Part shown: piece by piece, positions 1 to 8,856 of the stretch
Numbering within the stretch: position 1 is the first letter of the stretch
Layout of the letters: each line of letters opens with the position of its first letter
Assembly: GCA_035439445.1 (NCBI GenBank)
Contig: DAORKG010000005.1
Coordinates: forward strand, 77,796-141,795
DNA length: 64,000 nucleotides
Origin: UBA4416 sp035439445
Lineage (GTDB): Bacteria; Bacteroidota; Bacteroidia; B-17B0; Aurantibacillaceae
Direction: 5' to 3'
Program-made: the position numbers and the translations under genes
Notes under the pieces: generated by a model
Seen by the model: the letters and a program-made list of their open reading frames with translations, nothing else
Database searches by the model: none
What the model was told of the DNA's origin: nothing

Positions 1-1
1 A

Positions 2-325
2 AAATTATTGGATGGCTCTGTAAAAGACATTCGTAAGCAATACAAAAGCAATACGTATCACATATCTTTTAAAGGAAATTTAATGGGCTTTACCAATGCT
101 TTATGGGCAGGGGCAGAGTTGTTGGATAAAAAATCGGATGACGATATACACTCAGTTACTGTAAAGTTGTTACGTCAAAACAAACCAAATGATTTGTTGC
201 AAGCTGTTTTAAGTACTGCCGAAATATTATCGTTTCAGGAAATTGTTCCTTCGATGAATGATATTTTTATTTCAGTAGTGGAAAATAAAACAACATTAAA
301 TACTCAAAGTGCTTATACCGAATAA
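2..325 (+). CDS. ABC transporter ATP-binding protein, C-terminal end only (cut by window edge)
   Basis: Only the last ~107 residues are present; the reading frame is open to the window edge, so the real start lies outside. The visible part has no Walker motifs. It resembles the C-terminal tail found after the ATPase domain in NatA/CcmA-type ABC proteins (DUF4162-like: a GSVKDIRKQYK segment and a closing SMNDIFISVVE segment). The stop is followed 28 bp later by an ABC-2 permease, the usual partner, so the two probably form one exporter. The substrate cannot be told from sequence. Confidence 0.75.
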   Translation, partial: KLLDGSVKDIRKQYKSNTYHISFKGNLMGFTNALWAGAELLDKKSDDDIHSVTVKLLRQNKPNDLLQAVLSTAEILSFQEIVPSMNDIFISVVENKTTLNTQSAYTE

Positions 326-353
326 TCTTTATTAATAACTCATTATACATACA

Positions 354-1697
354 ATGAATAAATTATTTTTAATTATCCAACGCGAATATTTTTCGAGAGT
401 TAAGAAAAAATCGTTTTTGATTATGACCATACTGGGGCCTTTATTGATGGCAGGTGTTATGATTGTTCCTGTTTGGTTAGCAATGCGTGACAAAACAGAA
501 CATCAGATTTTTGTATTAGATCATAGCGGATTGTTTATTGATAAAATACCAAATACAAAACAGATAAAGTTTACTTATGGAACCGGAACTATTGAGTCGG
601 CTAAAGCCAAACTTAAAGACGGACCTTTTGATTTGGTAATGGAAATTGATATAGAAACGATTAATGCCTTTAAAGCAACACCGTTTTTGTATTACAAAAA
701 TCAACCGGGCATTAATGTAGAGCAATACATTACCAACACAATGGAAAACATATTGTTTGATTATCGTTTGCAAGGCGATAGTATAGATGTTGCTAAGATT
801 GATAAAGCACGACGCCCGGTAGAAATAATCACGCTGAAAGTAAAAGAAGATGGTGCTGATGAAAAAACTAACACCGAGTTAAATATGGGTGTAGGAATGT
901 TTTTTGGTGTTGCCATTTATTTTATGATTTTCTTATATGGCTCCCAAGTGATGCGTGGAGTGATTGAAGAAAAAACAAATCGTATTGTAGAAGTGATTGT
1001 GTCTTCCGTAAAACCGTTTCAGTTGATGTTAGGTAAAATTATCGGCGTGGCTTTAGTGGGTTTAACTCAATTTATTTTATGGATAGTGTTAACCACGTTT
1101 ATTTATGTGGCCATTACCGGTACTGTATTTAAAAATCAAATACAAGATACCATCACTCAAAATCAACAGATTGAAAAAGTAATGAAAAATGACATTCTTG
1201 CTCAATCTCACAAAATGGAGAAAGTAGCTACTCCAAATGAGGTCATCAACATGTTTAATTTTGCAGATGGATTAAATGTGCCTGTATTGATTTCATGTTT
1301 TGCGTTTTACTTTTTGTTTGGTTATCTACTATATGCAGCTTTATTTGCAGCAGTTGGTTCGGCAGTTGATAGCGAAGCAGACACTCAACAATTTATTTTA
1401 CCGGTTACAATTCCGCTGATATTGAGTTTTGTGATAGCTCAGGCTATAATGTCAAACCCAAGTAGTTCTATGGCGCAGTTTTTCTCTATTTTTCCTTTAA
1501 CTTCTCCAATAGTGATGATGGTGCGTTTACCATTTGATGTTCCTGTTTGGGAACTGGCCTTATCTATGGTGATGCTGGTAGTTGGATTCTTGTTCTTTAC
1601 GTGGATGGCTGGAAAAATTTACCGTACCGGAATTTTAATGTACGGTAAAAAAACTACATGGAAAGAGCTAGGAAAGTGGCTGTTCTATAAAGGATAA
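354..1697 (+). CDS. ABC-2 type permease (NatB-like)
   Basis: A 447-residue inner-membrane protein. One N-terminal membrane helix (about residues 21-43) is followed by a large extracytoplasmic domain (about 44-180), then a cluster of helices in the C-terminal half. This is the layout of ABC-2 permeases such as NatB/YhaP. The GVIEEKTNRIVEVIVSSVKP segment after the second helix is typical of the family. It lies 28 bp behind the ATPase end and is followed by a hairpin terminator, so the pair appears to end an operon. It probably exports ions, drugs or lipids; the substrate is unknown. Confidence 0.85.
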   Translation: MNKLFLIIQREYFSRVKKKSFLIMTILGPLLMAGVMIVPVWLAMRDKTEHQIFVLDHSGLFIDKIPNTKQIKFTYGTGTIESAKAKLKDGPFDLVMEIDIETINAFKATPFLYYKNQPGINVEQYITNTMENILFDYRLQGDSIDVAKIDKARRPVEIITLKVKEDGADEKTNTELNMGVGMFFGVAIYFMIFLYGSQVMRGVIEEKTNRIVEVIVSSVKPFQLMLGKIIGVALVGLTQFILWIVLTTFIYVAITGTVFKNQIQDTITQNQQIEKVMKNDILAQSHKMEKVATPNEVINMFNFADGLNVPVLISCFAFYFLFGYLLYAALFAAVGSAVDSEADTQQFILPVTIPLILSFVIAQAIMSNPSSSMAQFFSIFPLTSPIVMMVRLPFDVPVWELALSMVMLVVGFLFFTWMAGKIYRTGILMYGKKTTWKELGKWLFYKG

Positions 1698-1708
1698 TCC
1701 AATACATT

Positions 1709-1741
1709 CCTCCTTCTGACTTGGGCGGGAGGAGGTTTTTT
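1709..1741 (+). terminator. Rho-independent terminator after the ABC exporter
   Basis: CCTCCT (1709-1714) can pair with AGGAGG (1730-1735) and is followed directly by a run of T to 1741. It lies 11 bp after the permease stop. Confidence 0.65.
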
Positions 1742-1831
1742 GTAGGTAAAATAAATTCGATAAACAAGCTATTTTACCCAACCAAAATCTTTGGTTTTAA
1801 TTCAAATTTCCTATATTCGTAGTGATATATT

Positions 1832-3640
1832 ATGCAAAAAGAGGTATTACTAGAAGTTAAAAACTTAGTTACTGAGTTTAAATCAGATGGTGAATTTGTG
1901 AAAGCAGTTAACGATGTGTCGTTTACACTTCATAAAGGAGAAACCATCGGTATAGTAGGAGAGAGTGGCTCCGGTAAATCTGTTACCTCTTTATCCATTA
2001 TGCAGTTAATACCAAATCCTCCGGGACGTGTGTTTGGAGGAGAGATGTTATATCATTCCAAAGACAAGGGTGTTGTAAATTTGAGAAATTTACCTGCTGA
2101 AGAAATGCGTTCGTTTCGTGGAAACGAAATAGCCATGATTTTTCAGGAACCAATGACTAGCTTAAACCCTGTTTACACATGCGGTAATCAGGTAATGGAA
2201 GCAATTTTATTACACCAAAAAGTATCTAAAAAAGAAGCTAAAAAGAAAACATTAAAATTATTCGAACAAGTTCAGTTACCAGATCCTGAACGTATTTTTA
2301 ATGTATATCCTCATCAAATTTCAGGTGGACAAAAACAACGTGTGATGATTGCTATGGCAATGAGTTGCAATCCTCGTGTGTTAATTGCCGATGAGCCTAC
2401 AACAGCGTTGGATGTAACCGTTCAAAAAACGATATTGGATTTAATGCTTCAGCTGCAACGCGAACACGACATGGGAATTATGTTTATTACACATGATTTG
2501 GGTGTTATTGCCGAGTTAGCAGATAAAGTAATGGTAATGTATAAAGGTAAGGTTGTGGAGCAAGGTCCTGTATTGGAAATTTTCAGCAATCCTCAGCATC
2601 CTTATACAAAGAGTTTGTTAGCTTGTCGCCCTCCTTTAGATAAACGTTTGATGCGTTTGCCGGTATCTGCAGATTTTATGAAAACAGATGCGGAAGGCAA
2701 CATGGTGGAAATTCCTACTACGGTTAGCGAAGCAATTAATAGTGTTGTAATCACAAAAGAACAAAGAATTGCAGAACATAAAGAATTATACGAAAGAGCT
2801 AAGATTTTAGAAATTCAAAATATTAAAACCTATTTCCCTAAAACTAAAACCTTCTTTGGTAAAACTATTGATTATGTAAAGGCAGTGGATGATGTTACTT
2901 TAGATGTGTATGAAGGAGAAACGCTTGGTTTAGTTGGGGAAAGTGGTTGCGGGAAAACGACTTTAGGACGCACAATATTAAGATTAAACGAACCTACTGA
3001 AGGAAAAATATTTTTCCAAAGAAGTGATTTATTGAGATTGAAACCTGAAGATATGCGGCAGTTGAGAAAAGATATGCAAATCATTTTTCAGGATCCTTAT
3101 TCCTCTTTAAATCCACGTATTACTATTGGCGAAGCTTTGATGGAGCCAATGCAGGTACATAATATTTTATCTAACAATAATCAACGTAAAGAAAAAGTTT
3201 ACGAGCTGCTAAATAAAGTTGGATTAACTGAAAAACAATTTAACCGTTATCCGCATGAGTTTAGTGGTGGTCAACGCCAGCGTGTGTGTATTGCACGTGC
3301 GCTTGCATTAAATCCAAAATTCATTATTTGTGATGAGAGTGTAAGTGCCTTAGACGTTTCTGTTCAAGCACAGGTATTAAATTTATTAAACGACTTAAAA
3401 CGTGAGTTTAAGTTTACTTATATTTTTATTTCACACGATTTATCAGTCGTTAAATTCATGAGCGACCGTATGGTAGTAATGAATAAAGGAAAGATTGAAG
3501 AAATGGGTGATGCAGATGAAATCTATATGAATCCTCAATCATTGTACACTAAAAAATTAATCAGTTCAATTCCTAAAGGACAATTAACAGATATCAAGGC
3601 AAGCATCGAAAAAAAGAGAATGTCTTTTGATATTGCTTAA
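1832..3640 (+). CDS. Oligo/dipeptide ABC transporter ATPase, two fused ATPase domains (DppD-DppF type)
   Basis: 602 residues with two complete ABC ATPase domains. Domain 1 has Walker A GESGSGKS at 43-50, signature SGGQKQR near 164 and Walker B LIADEP near 183. Domain 2 has Walker A GESGCGKT near 370, signature SGGQRQR near 477 and Walker B ICDES near 497, with serine in place of the usual proline. Each domain ends with the oligopeptide-ABC tail (NPQHPYTKSLL in the first). This is the fused form of DppD+DppF / OppD+OppF, as in YejF. No permease or binding protein is adjacent, so it must work with subunits encoded elsewhere, as is common in Bacteroidota. Confidence 0.9.
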   Translation: MQKEVLLEVKNLVTEFKSDGEFVKAVNDVSFTLHKGETIGIVGESGSGKSVTSLSIMQLIPNPPGRVFGGEMLYHSKDKGVVNLRNLPAEEMRSFRGNEIAMIFQEPMTSLNPVYTCGNQVMEAILLHQKVSKKEAKKKTLKLFEQVQLPDPERIFNVYPHQISGGQKQRVMIAMAMSCNPRVLIADEPTTALDVTVQKTILDLMLQLQREHDMGIMFITHDLGVIAELADKVMVMYKGKVVEQGPVLEIFSNPQHPYTKSLLACRPPLDKRLMRLPVSADFMKTDAEGNMVEIPTTVSEAINSVVITKEQRIAEHKELYERAKILEIQNIKTYFPKTKTFFGKTIDYVKAVDDVTLDVYEGETLGLVGESGCGKTTLGRTILRLNEPTEGKIFFQRSDLLRLKPEDMRQLRKDMQIIFQDPYSSLNPRITIGEALMEPMQVHNILSNNNQRKEKVYELLNKVGLTEKQFNRYPHEFSGGQRQRVCIARALALNPKFIICDESVSALDVSVQAQVLNLLNDLKREFKFTYIFISHDLSVVKFMSDRMVVMNKGKIEEMGDADEIYMNPQSLYTKKLISSIPKGQLTDIKASIEKKRMSFDIA

Positions 3641-3670
3641 TGTTTCACTTCATCCAGATAGCTATAAAGA

Positions 3671-3696
3671 GTCACCCTGAGCGGAGTCGAAGGGTG
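3671..3696. repeat. Palindromic dispersed repeat, copy 1 (CCCTGAGCGGAGTCGAAGGG type)
   Basis: CACCCT at 3673-3678 pairs with AGGGTG at 3691-3696 around a GAGCGGAGTCGA core. The core is the reverse complement form of the TCGACTTCGCTC element at 3725 and near 8890. It lies in a gap between genes, as short REP-like repeats do. Confidence 0.6.
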
Positions 3697-3724
3697 GTGG
3701 AAGTGTTTTAATTCAATGTCTAGT

Positions 3725-3749
3725 TCTCGACTTCGCTCGAACTGACAGT
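3725..3749. repeat. Dispersed repeat, copy 2 (TCGACTTCGCTCGAACTGACAG)
   Basis: Shares TCGACTTCGCTC with 8890-8901 and is preceded by the same 10-mer GTCTAGTTCT (3718-3727) found at 8857-8866. It is the inverted counterpart of copy 1, 30 bp upstream. Confidence 0.6.
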
Positions 3750-3771
3750 TTCATTTCGTGGTTATTTCTGT

Positions 3772-3779
3772 TACCTTTG
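3772..3779 (+). promoter_or_regulatory. Promoter -7 box TACCTTTG, 3 bp before the DedA start codon
   Basis: TACCTTTG fits the Bacteroidota -7 consensus TAnnTTTG exactly. It ends 3 bp before the ATG at 3783, so the transcript would be leaderless or nearly so. No clear TTG box is seen at the usual distance. Confidence 0.55.
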
Positions 3780-3782
3780 TCT

Positions 3783-4406
3783 ATGCTCGATTTCCTCAAA
3801 CAATTAACCGATCCGCAAAGTATTATTCATTATGGTGGATTATGGTTATTGTTATTTGTAGTGTTTGCCGAGACAGGTTTATTTGTGGGCTTTTTCTTGC
3901 CCGGTGATTCGTTGATTTTTATTTCGGGTTTGTTGTGTGCTACTAAGCCGCAATTGTTAGATACACCTTTTGCAGTGTTATTAGTATTGCTAATGTTAGC
4001 GGCTATTTTAGGAAATGTGTTTGGCTATTGGTTTGGAAAAAAAGCCGGAGAAAAATTATATACTCGAGAGGATAGTTTTTTATTTAGAAAAAAACATTTG
4101 ATAGCTACTAAAGACTTTTATGAAAGGCATGGTGGCAAAACATTAATACTTGGTCGTTTTTTACCTATCATTAGAACCTTTGCACCCATACTGGCAGGTG
4201 TTATAAAAATTGATTTTAAAACCTTTATGATGTACAATGTGATAGGTGCTATTGCTTGGATTGGAAGCATTGCCAGCATTGCCTATTTTTTAGGTAAACA
4301 ATTTCCTGCCATCGAAAACTACATTGGTTATATTGTGATAGGATTAATTGTGATTACAACTATACCTGTTTTAACAACCTATTTAAAAAGTCGAAAGAAA
4401 GTTTAA
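3783..4406 (+). CDS. DedA family membrane protein
   Basis: About 207 residues from the ATG at 3783 (a TTG two codons upstream is possible but falls in the promoter box). The protein is hydrophobic throughout. It has the VTT/SNARE-associated hallmarks: a FxGFFLPGDSLIF segment near residues 35-48 and GRFLPIIRTFAPILAG near 120-135. DedA proteins are inner-membrane lipid-scramblase-like transporters needed for envelope integrity, with undecaprenyl phosphate and phosphatidylethanolamine among proposed substrates. It is a single-gene unit facing a minus-strand operon. Confidence 0.88.
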   Translation: MLDFLKQLTDPQSIIHYGGLWLLLFVVFAETGLFVGFFLPGDSLIFISGLLCATKPQLLDTPFAVLLVLLMLAAILGNVFGYWFGKKAGEKLYTREDSFLFRKKHLIATKDFYERHGGKTLILGRFLPIIRTFAPILAGVIKIDFKTFMMYNVIGAIAWIGSIASIAYFLGKQFPAIENYIGYIVIGLIVITTIPVLTTYLKSRKKV

Positions 4407-4417
4407 ACTGCTCGTAT

Positions 4418-4433
4418 CCCCCTCTGGAGGGGG
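4418..4433. repeat. GC-rich palindrome in convergent gap
   Basis: CCCCCT CTGG AGGGGG forms a 6-bp GC stem with a 4-base loop, in an AT-rich genome, between the convergent dedA and hydrolase genes. It may act as a weak terminator or be a REP-like repeat; it has no T run directly after it. Confidence 0.55.
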
Positions 4434-4445
4434 CAGGGGGAGGAA

Positions 4446-5285
4446 TTATTTAACTGCAATATTCCCTTTCACAAACCCCTCAATCCTTTTCCACACCTCT
4501 TCATTTTTCATGATGGTGCTATGGTCTTCGTTTACTTCAAACACTTCTGTATTGCCTTTCCAGGCTTCCATTAAATGATGAGCGTGGTGTGGAGGAATGA
4601 CCTGATCATTTTTGGCAATAAGTGATAATACAGGAGTAGTGATGCTTGCGGCATATTCTTTTGATTTGAAAGGATGTTTGATGAACCAACTAATAGGAAC
4701 AAAAGGATATTTTTCTTGTGCCACATCAATTATACTTTCGTAGGGTGTAATTAAAACGGTAGCGTTTGTTTTACGTTGTGACGATACATACGTGGCCACG
4801 CCTGTTCCCATACTTCTACCCATGACGATTACATTGTTTGCATCCACTTTTGGATTAGCCACTAGCTTATCATAAATTTCTAAAGCATCGCTAAACATGC
4901 TTTTTTCAGAAATAACACCTTGACTTAATCCAAAACTTCTGTAGTTCATCAATACCATGATGGTATTAGGAAAATACTTGTACTTTTCGGAAAGGTGCGA
5001 TACTTCCTCGGCATTGCCACCAAAATAAATGACTAGAGGTAATTTTTTTGTGATAGTATCTTTTGAAATATAACCACAAGTTCGGTTGCCATCTTTCATT
5101 ACAAAGGATAGTGTATCAAACTCAGGATATTGCTTTAAAATCTCAGCAACTTCTTTTGGTGTGTTGGGTTGTGGATGAAATAATAAATCATCTTGATTAA
5201 AATACAATAAAGCACATACAGTGGCATACAGCACCAAAATAACGATGCCAAATATTTTTAAAAATTTGATGAGTTTTTTGTTCAT
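4446..5285 (-). CDS. Alpha/beta hydrolase, membrane-anchored
   Basis: 279 residues. One N-terminal membrane helix (about 8-28) anchors an alpha/beta-hydrolase domain. The nucleophile elbow GRSMG places the catalytic Ser at 158, with Asp227 (AKNDQVIP) and His255 (NEDHST) completing the triad. It resembles the ABHD12/13-YpfH branch of serine hydrolases, whose members act on esters or lipids; the substrate is unknown. Its start codon overlaps the stop of the upstream gene by one base (TAATG), so it is the last gene of a four-gene operon. Confidence 0.85.
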   Translation of the reverse strand: MNKKLIKFLKIFGIVILVLYATVCALLYFNQDDLLFHPQPNTPKEVAEILKQYPEFDTLSFVMKDGNRTCGYISKDTITKKLPLVIYFGGNAEEVSHLSEKYKYFPNTIMVLMNYRSFGLSQGVISEKSMFSDALEIYDKLVANPKVDANNVIVMGRSMGTGVATYVSSQRKTNATVLITPYESIIDVAQEKYPFVPISWFIKHPFKSKEYAASITTPVLSLIAKNDQVIPPHHAHHLMEAWKGNTEVFEVNEDHSTIMKNEEVWKRIEGFVKGNIAVK

Positions 5286-5734
5286 TATTTTTTTACAGAA
5301 ATCATTAAAATCCTAATTAATGTTGTAATAATTAATGATGCTTGAACTGAAGCAACTGTTAAAATAAAATGTTTTGCGATAAAAACTTCTTTGTAAATAT
5401 CAAAAACAAATGAAATATAAAATACTATAACAGAGGATACAGCAGCATAAATGCTTGCATTAAATAGGTAATTTGTTAAATCAGCTTTCGCAATATTTTG
5501 ATTTTTTTTATCTTTTGCTTCCGCGATTGCTGAATTAAGTAAAATATTAATTGAAAAAATCGGTAATGTAATAGCAATTGACAACATTAATAAATTTATC
5601 CATCCAGCATTAAAAAAAGTGTTTGGTTGATATAAATATAAAAATAAATAACCCGGAGAAACTATAGCTAAAAAAATGCAAGCTATTAAAACTATTGAGT
5701 TTTTATTAATCTTTATTGGTTCCAAAATATTCAT
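5285..5734 (-). CDS. Small four-helix membrane protein, unknown function
   Basis: 149 residues with four predicted membrane helices (about 14-35, 43-64, 85-106 and 120-142) and short polar loops. I do not recognise a family. It sits between the TPR-SpoIIE phosphatase (11 bp upstream) and the hydrolase (1-bp overlap), so it is translated from the same message. It could be a membrane partner of either neighbour, but nothing in its sequence shows this. Confidence 0.7.
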   Translation of the reverse strand: MNILEPIKINKNSIVLIACIFLAIVSPGYLFLYLYQPNTFFNAGWINLLMLSIAITLPIFSINILLNSAIAEAKDKKNQNIAKADLTNYLFNASIYAAVSSVIVFYISFVFDIYKEVFIAKHFILTVASVQASLIITTLIRILMISVKK

Positions 5735-5745
5735 TCTTATAAGTT

Positions 5746-7986
5746 TTAAACTTTAATACCAATTATTGTAATATCATCCACTTGCTCTAATTCTCCAATC
5801 CATGAGTTTAATGATTCAGAAATTTTTTCTTTTTGTTCACTCATAGATAAATCAGATATTGAGATTAATAGTTCTTTCAATTGTTTATACATATATTTTT
5901 TACCTTTCGGTCCACCAAACTGGTCTGGCATTCCATCAGTTAAGGTATAAATCATATCGTTTTTTTGAAGCTCAATTGTATGTTGCGTGAATGAAATAGT
6001 ATCTCTATCATGTTTTCCAACTGGCATTTTATCAGGAGAAAATTCCATAATTTGTTTCCCTCTTATTATCCAAATAGGGTTATTGGCAGCAGAGTAGGTG
6101 AGTTTATTATTTGTGAAATCAAAACACACTAAACTACAATCCATCCCATCTTTCCCTCCTTCTAAACTGCCATCCTTTTTAAGAATTTCTATGATTTTGT
6201 TTCTAGTATGATTTAAAATTTGAGAAGGCTCCACAAATCCTTCTTTTACAGTTTCTTTTAAACATGAAATATTTAAAATACTCATAATAGCGCCCGGCAC
6301 ACCGTGTCCCGTGCTGTCTGCTGTTACTAATGCAAATTGATTATTGCTTAATGTTGTAGCCCAATAAAAATCGCCACTAACAACATCTTTAGGTTTAAAA
6401 AATACAAATGATTCGTTTAAATTTTCATTTAGTAATTCTTTACTTGCAAGTAAACTCCTTTGAATTCGTTCCGCATAATTAATACTATCTGTTATCTCTT
6501 TATGTTTTTCTTCAACTAAATGTTTTTGTTCTTCAATAATAACCTTTTGTTTACGTGTTGTTTTTAAAGACCTATATACAAATATTGTAAATAGTGTTAC
6601 TAAGAGTAAACTGAAAACTATAGACCATGTTATAATTTGTTGTTTTCTACTCTTTTCATCGGCAATAGCTTTTTGTTGTTTTAATTCTGTTTGATGTACT
6701 GCTTTTTCTATTGCTTGTTTTTTTTCATATTCGTAATTCATTTCTGAACGCATTATTTTTTTTGAATTTTCTTTAGAGAATATACTATCTCTTAAAGTAA
6801 TATATTTCTTATAATGCTCAAATGCTAATGATGGTTGATTTATTTTTTGGTAAAGAATAGTTAAGAAATTATGAATATTTAATTCGATGTTTTCGATTTC
6901 ACTTTCTTTTGCAATTATTAATGCTTTTTTTAAATTATGTTCTGCTTCCTTATATTTGCCTATTCTCGTGTAGAAAATACCAATGTTACCAAGAGTTTGA
7001 GCAATAATTTGTTTATCCCCTGTTTGCTCTAAATTTTCTAAACTTTTTGTGTAATATTCAAGCGCTTTTTTTGAATTCGTTTGATAATCATAAACACCCG
7101 CTATAGAACCTAAAGTGTTTCCAATTACTTTTTTATCTCCAATTTTTTCGGATATCTGTAAGACTTTAAAATAATATTCTAGGGCTTTTTCGTAATTAGT
7201 TTGTATTACAAAAATATTTGCGATATTACCTAGGTTTGATTCAATACCTATGATATCTCCTGTTTTTTCGGCTATTTTTAGACTTTTAAAATAATATTCA
7301 TTAGATTTTATATAGTTAGATTCTTCTTTGTATATCAATCCAATACTCATTAGAGTCCTTCCAATACCTTTTTCGTCATTAATGTCTTCTGCAATTTTTA
7401 AGCATTTAAAATAATATTCCAGTGCCTTTGGATAATTTGATTTTTCACTATAAATGCTTCCTATGTTATAAAGATTTTGAGAAATTGTTTTTTTATCTTC
7501 TATATTCTCTGCGAGTTTTAAACTTGTTAAATAATTTTCAAGCGCTTTTGTAAAGTTTCCTTGTTCTTTAAAGATATTAGCAATGTTAGCAAGGGCTTTT
7601 ATTTTAGTGTTTTGTCCTGATTTAGAAATTAATACGTTTTTAGAAGTAATTAATTTTTCACTTATAATAAGTGATTTATTGAAATGTATTGATGCTGTTT
7701 CAAAATCTCTCTTAAAACAATTGAATACCCCAATTCTTAATTCAGATTTTGCTTCTCCGGTTTCCCAATTTATCTTTTTTGATAATTCTAAAGCTTGATT
7801 ACCAATTATTATAGCTGTATCAGGATTATTAGGACCTATATTCCAAGCTAAATTTGATAGTGCGTTTACATGATTCGTATCATTTTTAGCATATCTTAAT
7901 ATATTAATTAATGAATCAATTTGATTTTTTTGTGCATTCGCAAAAAAAGAGATGAATAATAGTTGTATTAAAAATGATTTTGGCAT
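5746..7986 (-). CDS. TPR-repeat SpoIIE-type serine phosphatase
   Basis: 746 residues. Signal peptide (1-19, ending FFANAQ), about eight TPR units (about 35-400, recurring KALEYYFKxLKIAE), a membrane helix near 447-470, a coiled coil, and a C-terminal SpoIIE/PP2C phosphatase domain. Metal-site motifs are visible: VSGDFYW near 532, ADSTGHGVPGA near 553-563, DGMD, and a closing VDDIT. The TPR part would lie outside the cytoplasm and the phosphatase inside, so the protein looks like a receptor that controls a phosphatase, probably acting on an anti-sigma-factor-antagonist-like partner. It is second in the operon starting at 8784, 3 bp behind the AbiGi-like gene. Confidence 0.85.
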   Translation of the reverse strand: MPKSFLIQLLFISFFANAQKNQIDSLINILRYAKNDTNHVNALSNLAWNIGPNNPDTAIIIGNQALELSKKINWETGEAKSELRIGVFNCFKRDFETASIHFNKSLIISEKLITSKNVLISKSGQNTKIKALANIANIFKEQGNFTKALENYLTSLKLAENIEDKKTISQNLYNIGSIYSEKSNYPKALEYYFKCLKIAEDINDEKGIGRTLMSIGLIYKEESNYIKSNEYYFKSLKIAEKTGDIIGIESNLGNIANIFVIQTNYEKALEYYFKVLQISEKIGDKKVIGNTLGSIAGVYDYQTNSKKALEYYTKSLENLEQTGDKQIIAQTLGNIGIFYTRIGKYKEAEHNLKKALIIAKESEIENIELNIHNFLTILYQKINQPSLAFEHYKKYITLRDSIFSKENSKKIMRSEMNYEYEKKQAIEKAVHQTELKQQKAIADEKSRKQQIITWSIVFSLLLVTLFTIFVYRSLKTTRKQKVIIEEQKHLVEEKHKEITDSINYAERIQRSLLASKELLNENLNESFVFFKPKDVVSGDFYWATTLSNNQFALVTADSTGHGVPGAIMSILNISCLKETVKEGFVEPSQILNHTRNKIIEILKKDGSLEGGKDGMDCSLVCFDFTNNKLTYSAANNPIWIIRGKQIMEFSPDKMPVGKHDRDTISFTQHTIELQKNDMIYTLTDGMPDQFGGPKGKKYMYKQLKELLISISDLSMSEQKEKISESLNSWIGELEQVDDITIIGIKV

Positions 7987-7989
7987 TTA

Positions 7990-8784
7990 TTATAGTTCTT
8001 TAAAAAATGAATTGGTTGTTATTATCTTTGAAATTAATATTGAAATTAATTCTTCATTTTTAGTTAGGCTTTTTAATATTTCATTAATTAATTTAACTTC
8101 TTCTTCATTTTTAATAATAATACATGAAATGTCATTTAAGTTGTATTGTAATGTTAGATTTGATATAGGCTTACTCAATTTTTCCTTTTCAGCCTTCCAC
8201 TTATCGTAGTGTTTTAGATCTTTTATATTCTCATGAGTTAAATTTGTATCTGCTAAATAGTGATTTTCCCCTAATTCATGTTTTGTGGGGCAATATCTCC
8301 ATTCTCGTTCATTAGAAAAAAGGTAATCTGGTATTACAACAAGTTCCTCCTTTTCGTTTTTCCTCACTAAAGTTCCTTTGTAATTTTTAATATGTCTATA
8401 GAAATCAATTAGTCCTAGTTGTCCTTCTGATGCAGCTTCAGTAGTCACATAATCTTTCAAATTGTCTTCATATTGCTTTTTCAAACTAACAATAAGATTT
8501 GAATTTCGTTCAATATAAATTACGGGAGTTAATTTATTTTTTTCTGCCCATTCTTTTTTTAATCCAATGCCATACCCATCATAATTTTCTATTATTGGCT
8601 TAAGTTCACTTAATGAAACATCGCAAAATGAAACCATTGGGACAAAATAATAATTGTAATCATTATTGTTACTTGTTTCTATCGTTTCTCTACAATAATT
8701 TATTTTAAAATGCTTTAATTCTAAAATATTTTTTAAATTATCTAATGTTGTTATGTGATAGATTGAATTGCCTGTAATGCTCAT
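7990..8784 (-). CDS. AbiGi-like protein (putative abortive-infection antitoxin family)
   Basis: 264 residues. The sequence pattern fits the AbiGi family (Pfam AbiGi) as I remember it: an IYHITTLDNLKNIL opening, PMVSFCDVSLSELK at 49-62, YGIGLKKEWA at 71-80, PVIYIERNS at 87-95 and EREWRYCP at 159-166. In the lactococcal AbiG system AbiGi is the antitoxin of the nucleotidyltransferase-like AbiGii. No AbiGii-like gene is next to it here. Instead it leads an operon with a SpoIIE phosphatase, a membrane protein and a hydrolase. Family assignment rests on motif recall only; function in this setting is unknown. Confidence 0.65.
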   Translation of the reverse strand: MSITGNSIYHITTLDNLKNILELKHFKINYCRETIETSNNNDYNYYFVPMVSFCDVSLSELKPIIENYDGYGIGLKKEWAEKNKLTPVIYIERNSNLIVSLKKQYEDNLKDYVTTEAASEGQLGLIDFYRHIKNYKGTLVRKNEKEELVVIPDYLFSNEREWRYCPTKHELGENHYLADTNLTHENIKDLKHYDKWKAEKEKLSKPISNLTLQYNLNDISCIIIKNEEEVKLINEILKSLTKNEELISILISKIITTNSFFKEL

Positions 8785-8806
8785 AATTTAATTATGTTCC
8801 TTATAC

Positions 8807-8814
8807 CAAATATA
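8807..8814 (-). promoter_or_regulatory. Promoter -7 box TATATTTG for the AbiGi-SpoIIE operon
   Basis: On the minus strand TATATTTG matches TAnnTTTG and lies 22 bp before the ATG at 8784. It is the only good promoter box for this four-gene operon. Confidence 0.55.
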
Positions 8815-8817
8815 ATA

Positions 8818-8850
8818 AAAAAAGCTGCATGTTTTAAATGCAGCTTTTTT
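8818..8850 (-). terminator. Terminator downstream of rny
   Basis: AGCTGCAT (8823-8830) pairs with ATGCAGCT (8838-8845), flanked by A-runs and T-runs on both sides, so it could work in both directions. It closes the zapA-rny transcript and insulates the AbiGi operon. Confidence 0.75.
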
Positions 8851-8856
8851 GTAATA

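Noticed and set aside
7952..8209. 85-residue plus-strand frame over the AbiGi-like gene end
   Set aside because: It is the complement of a supported gene, low in complexity and without a promoter or start-site signal.
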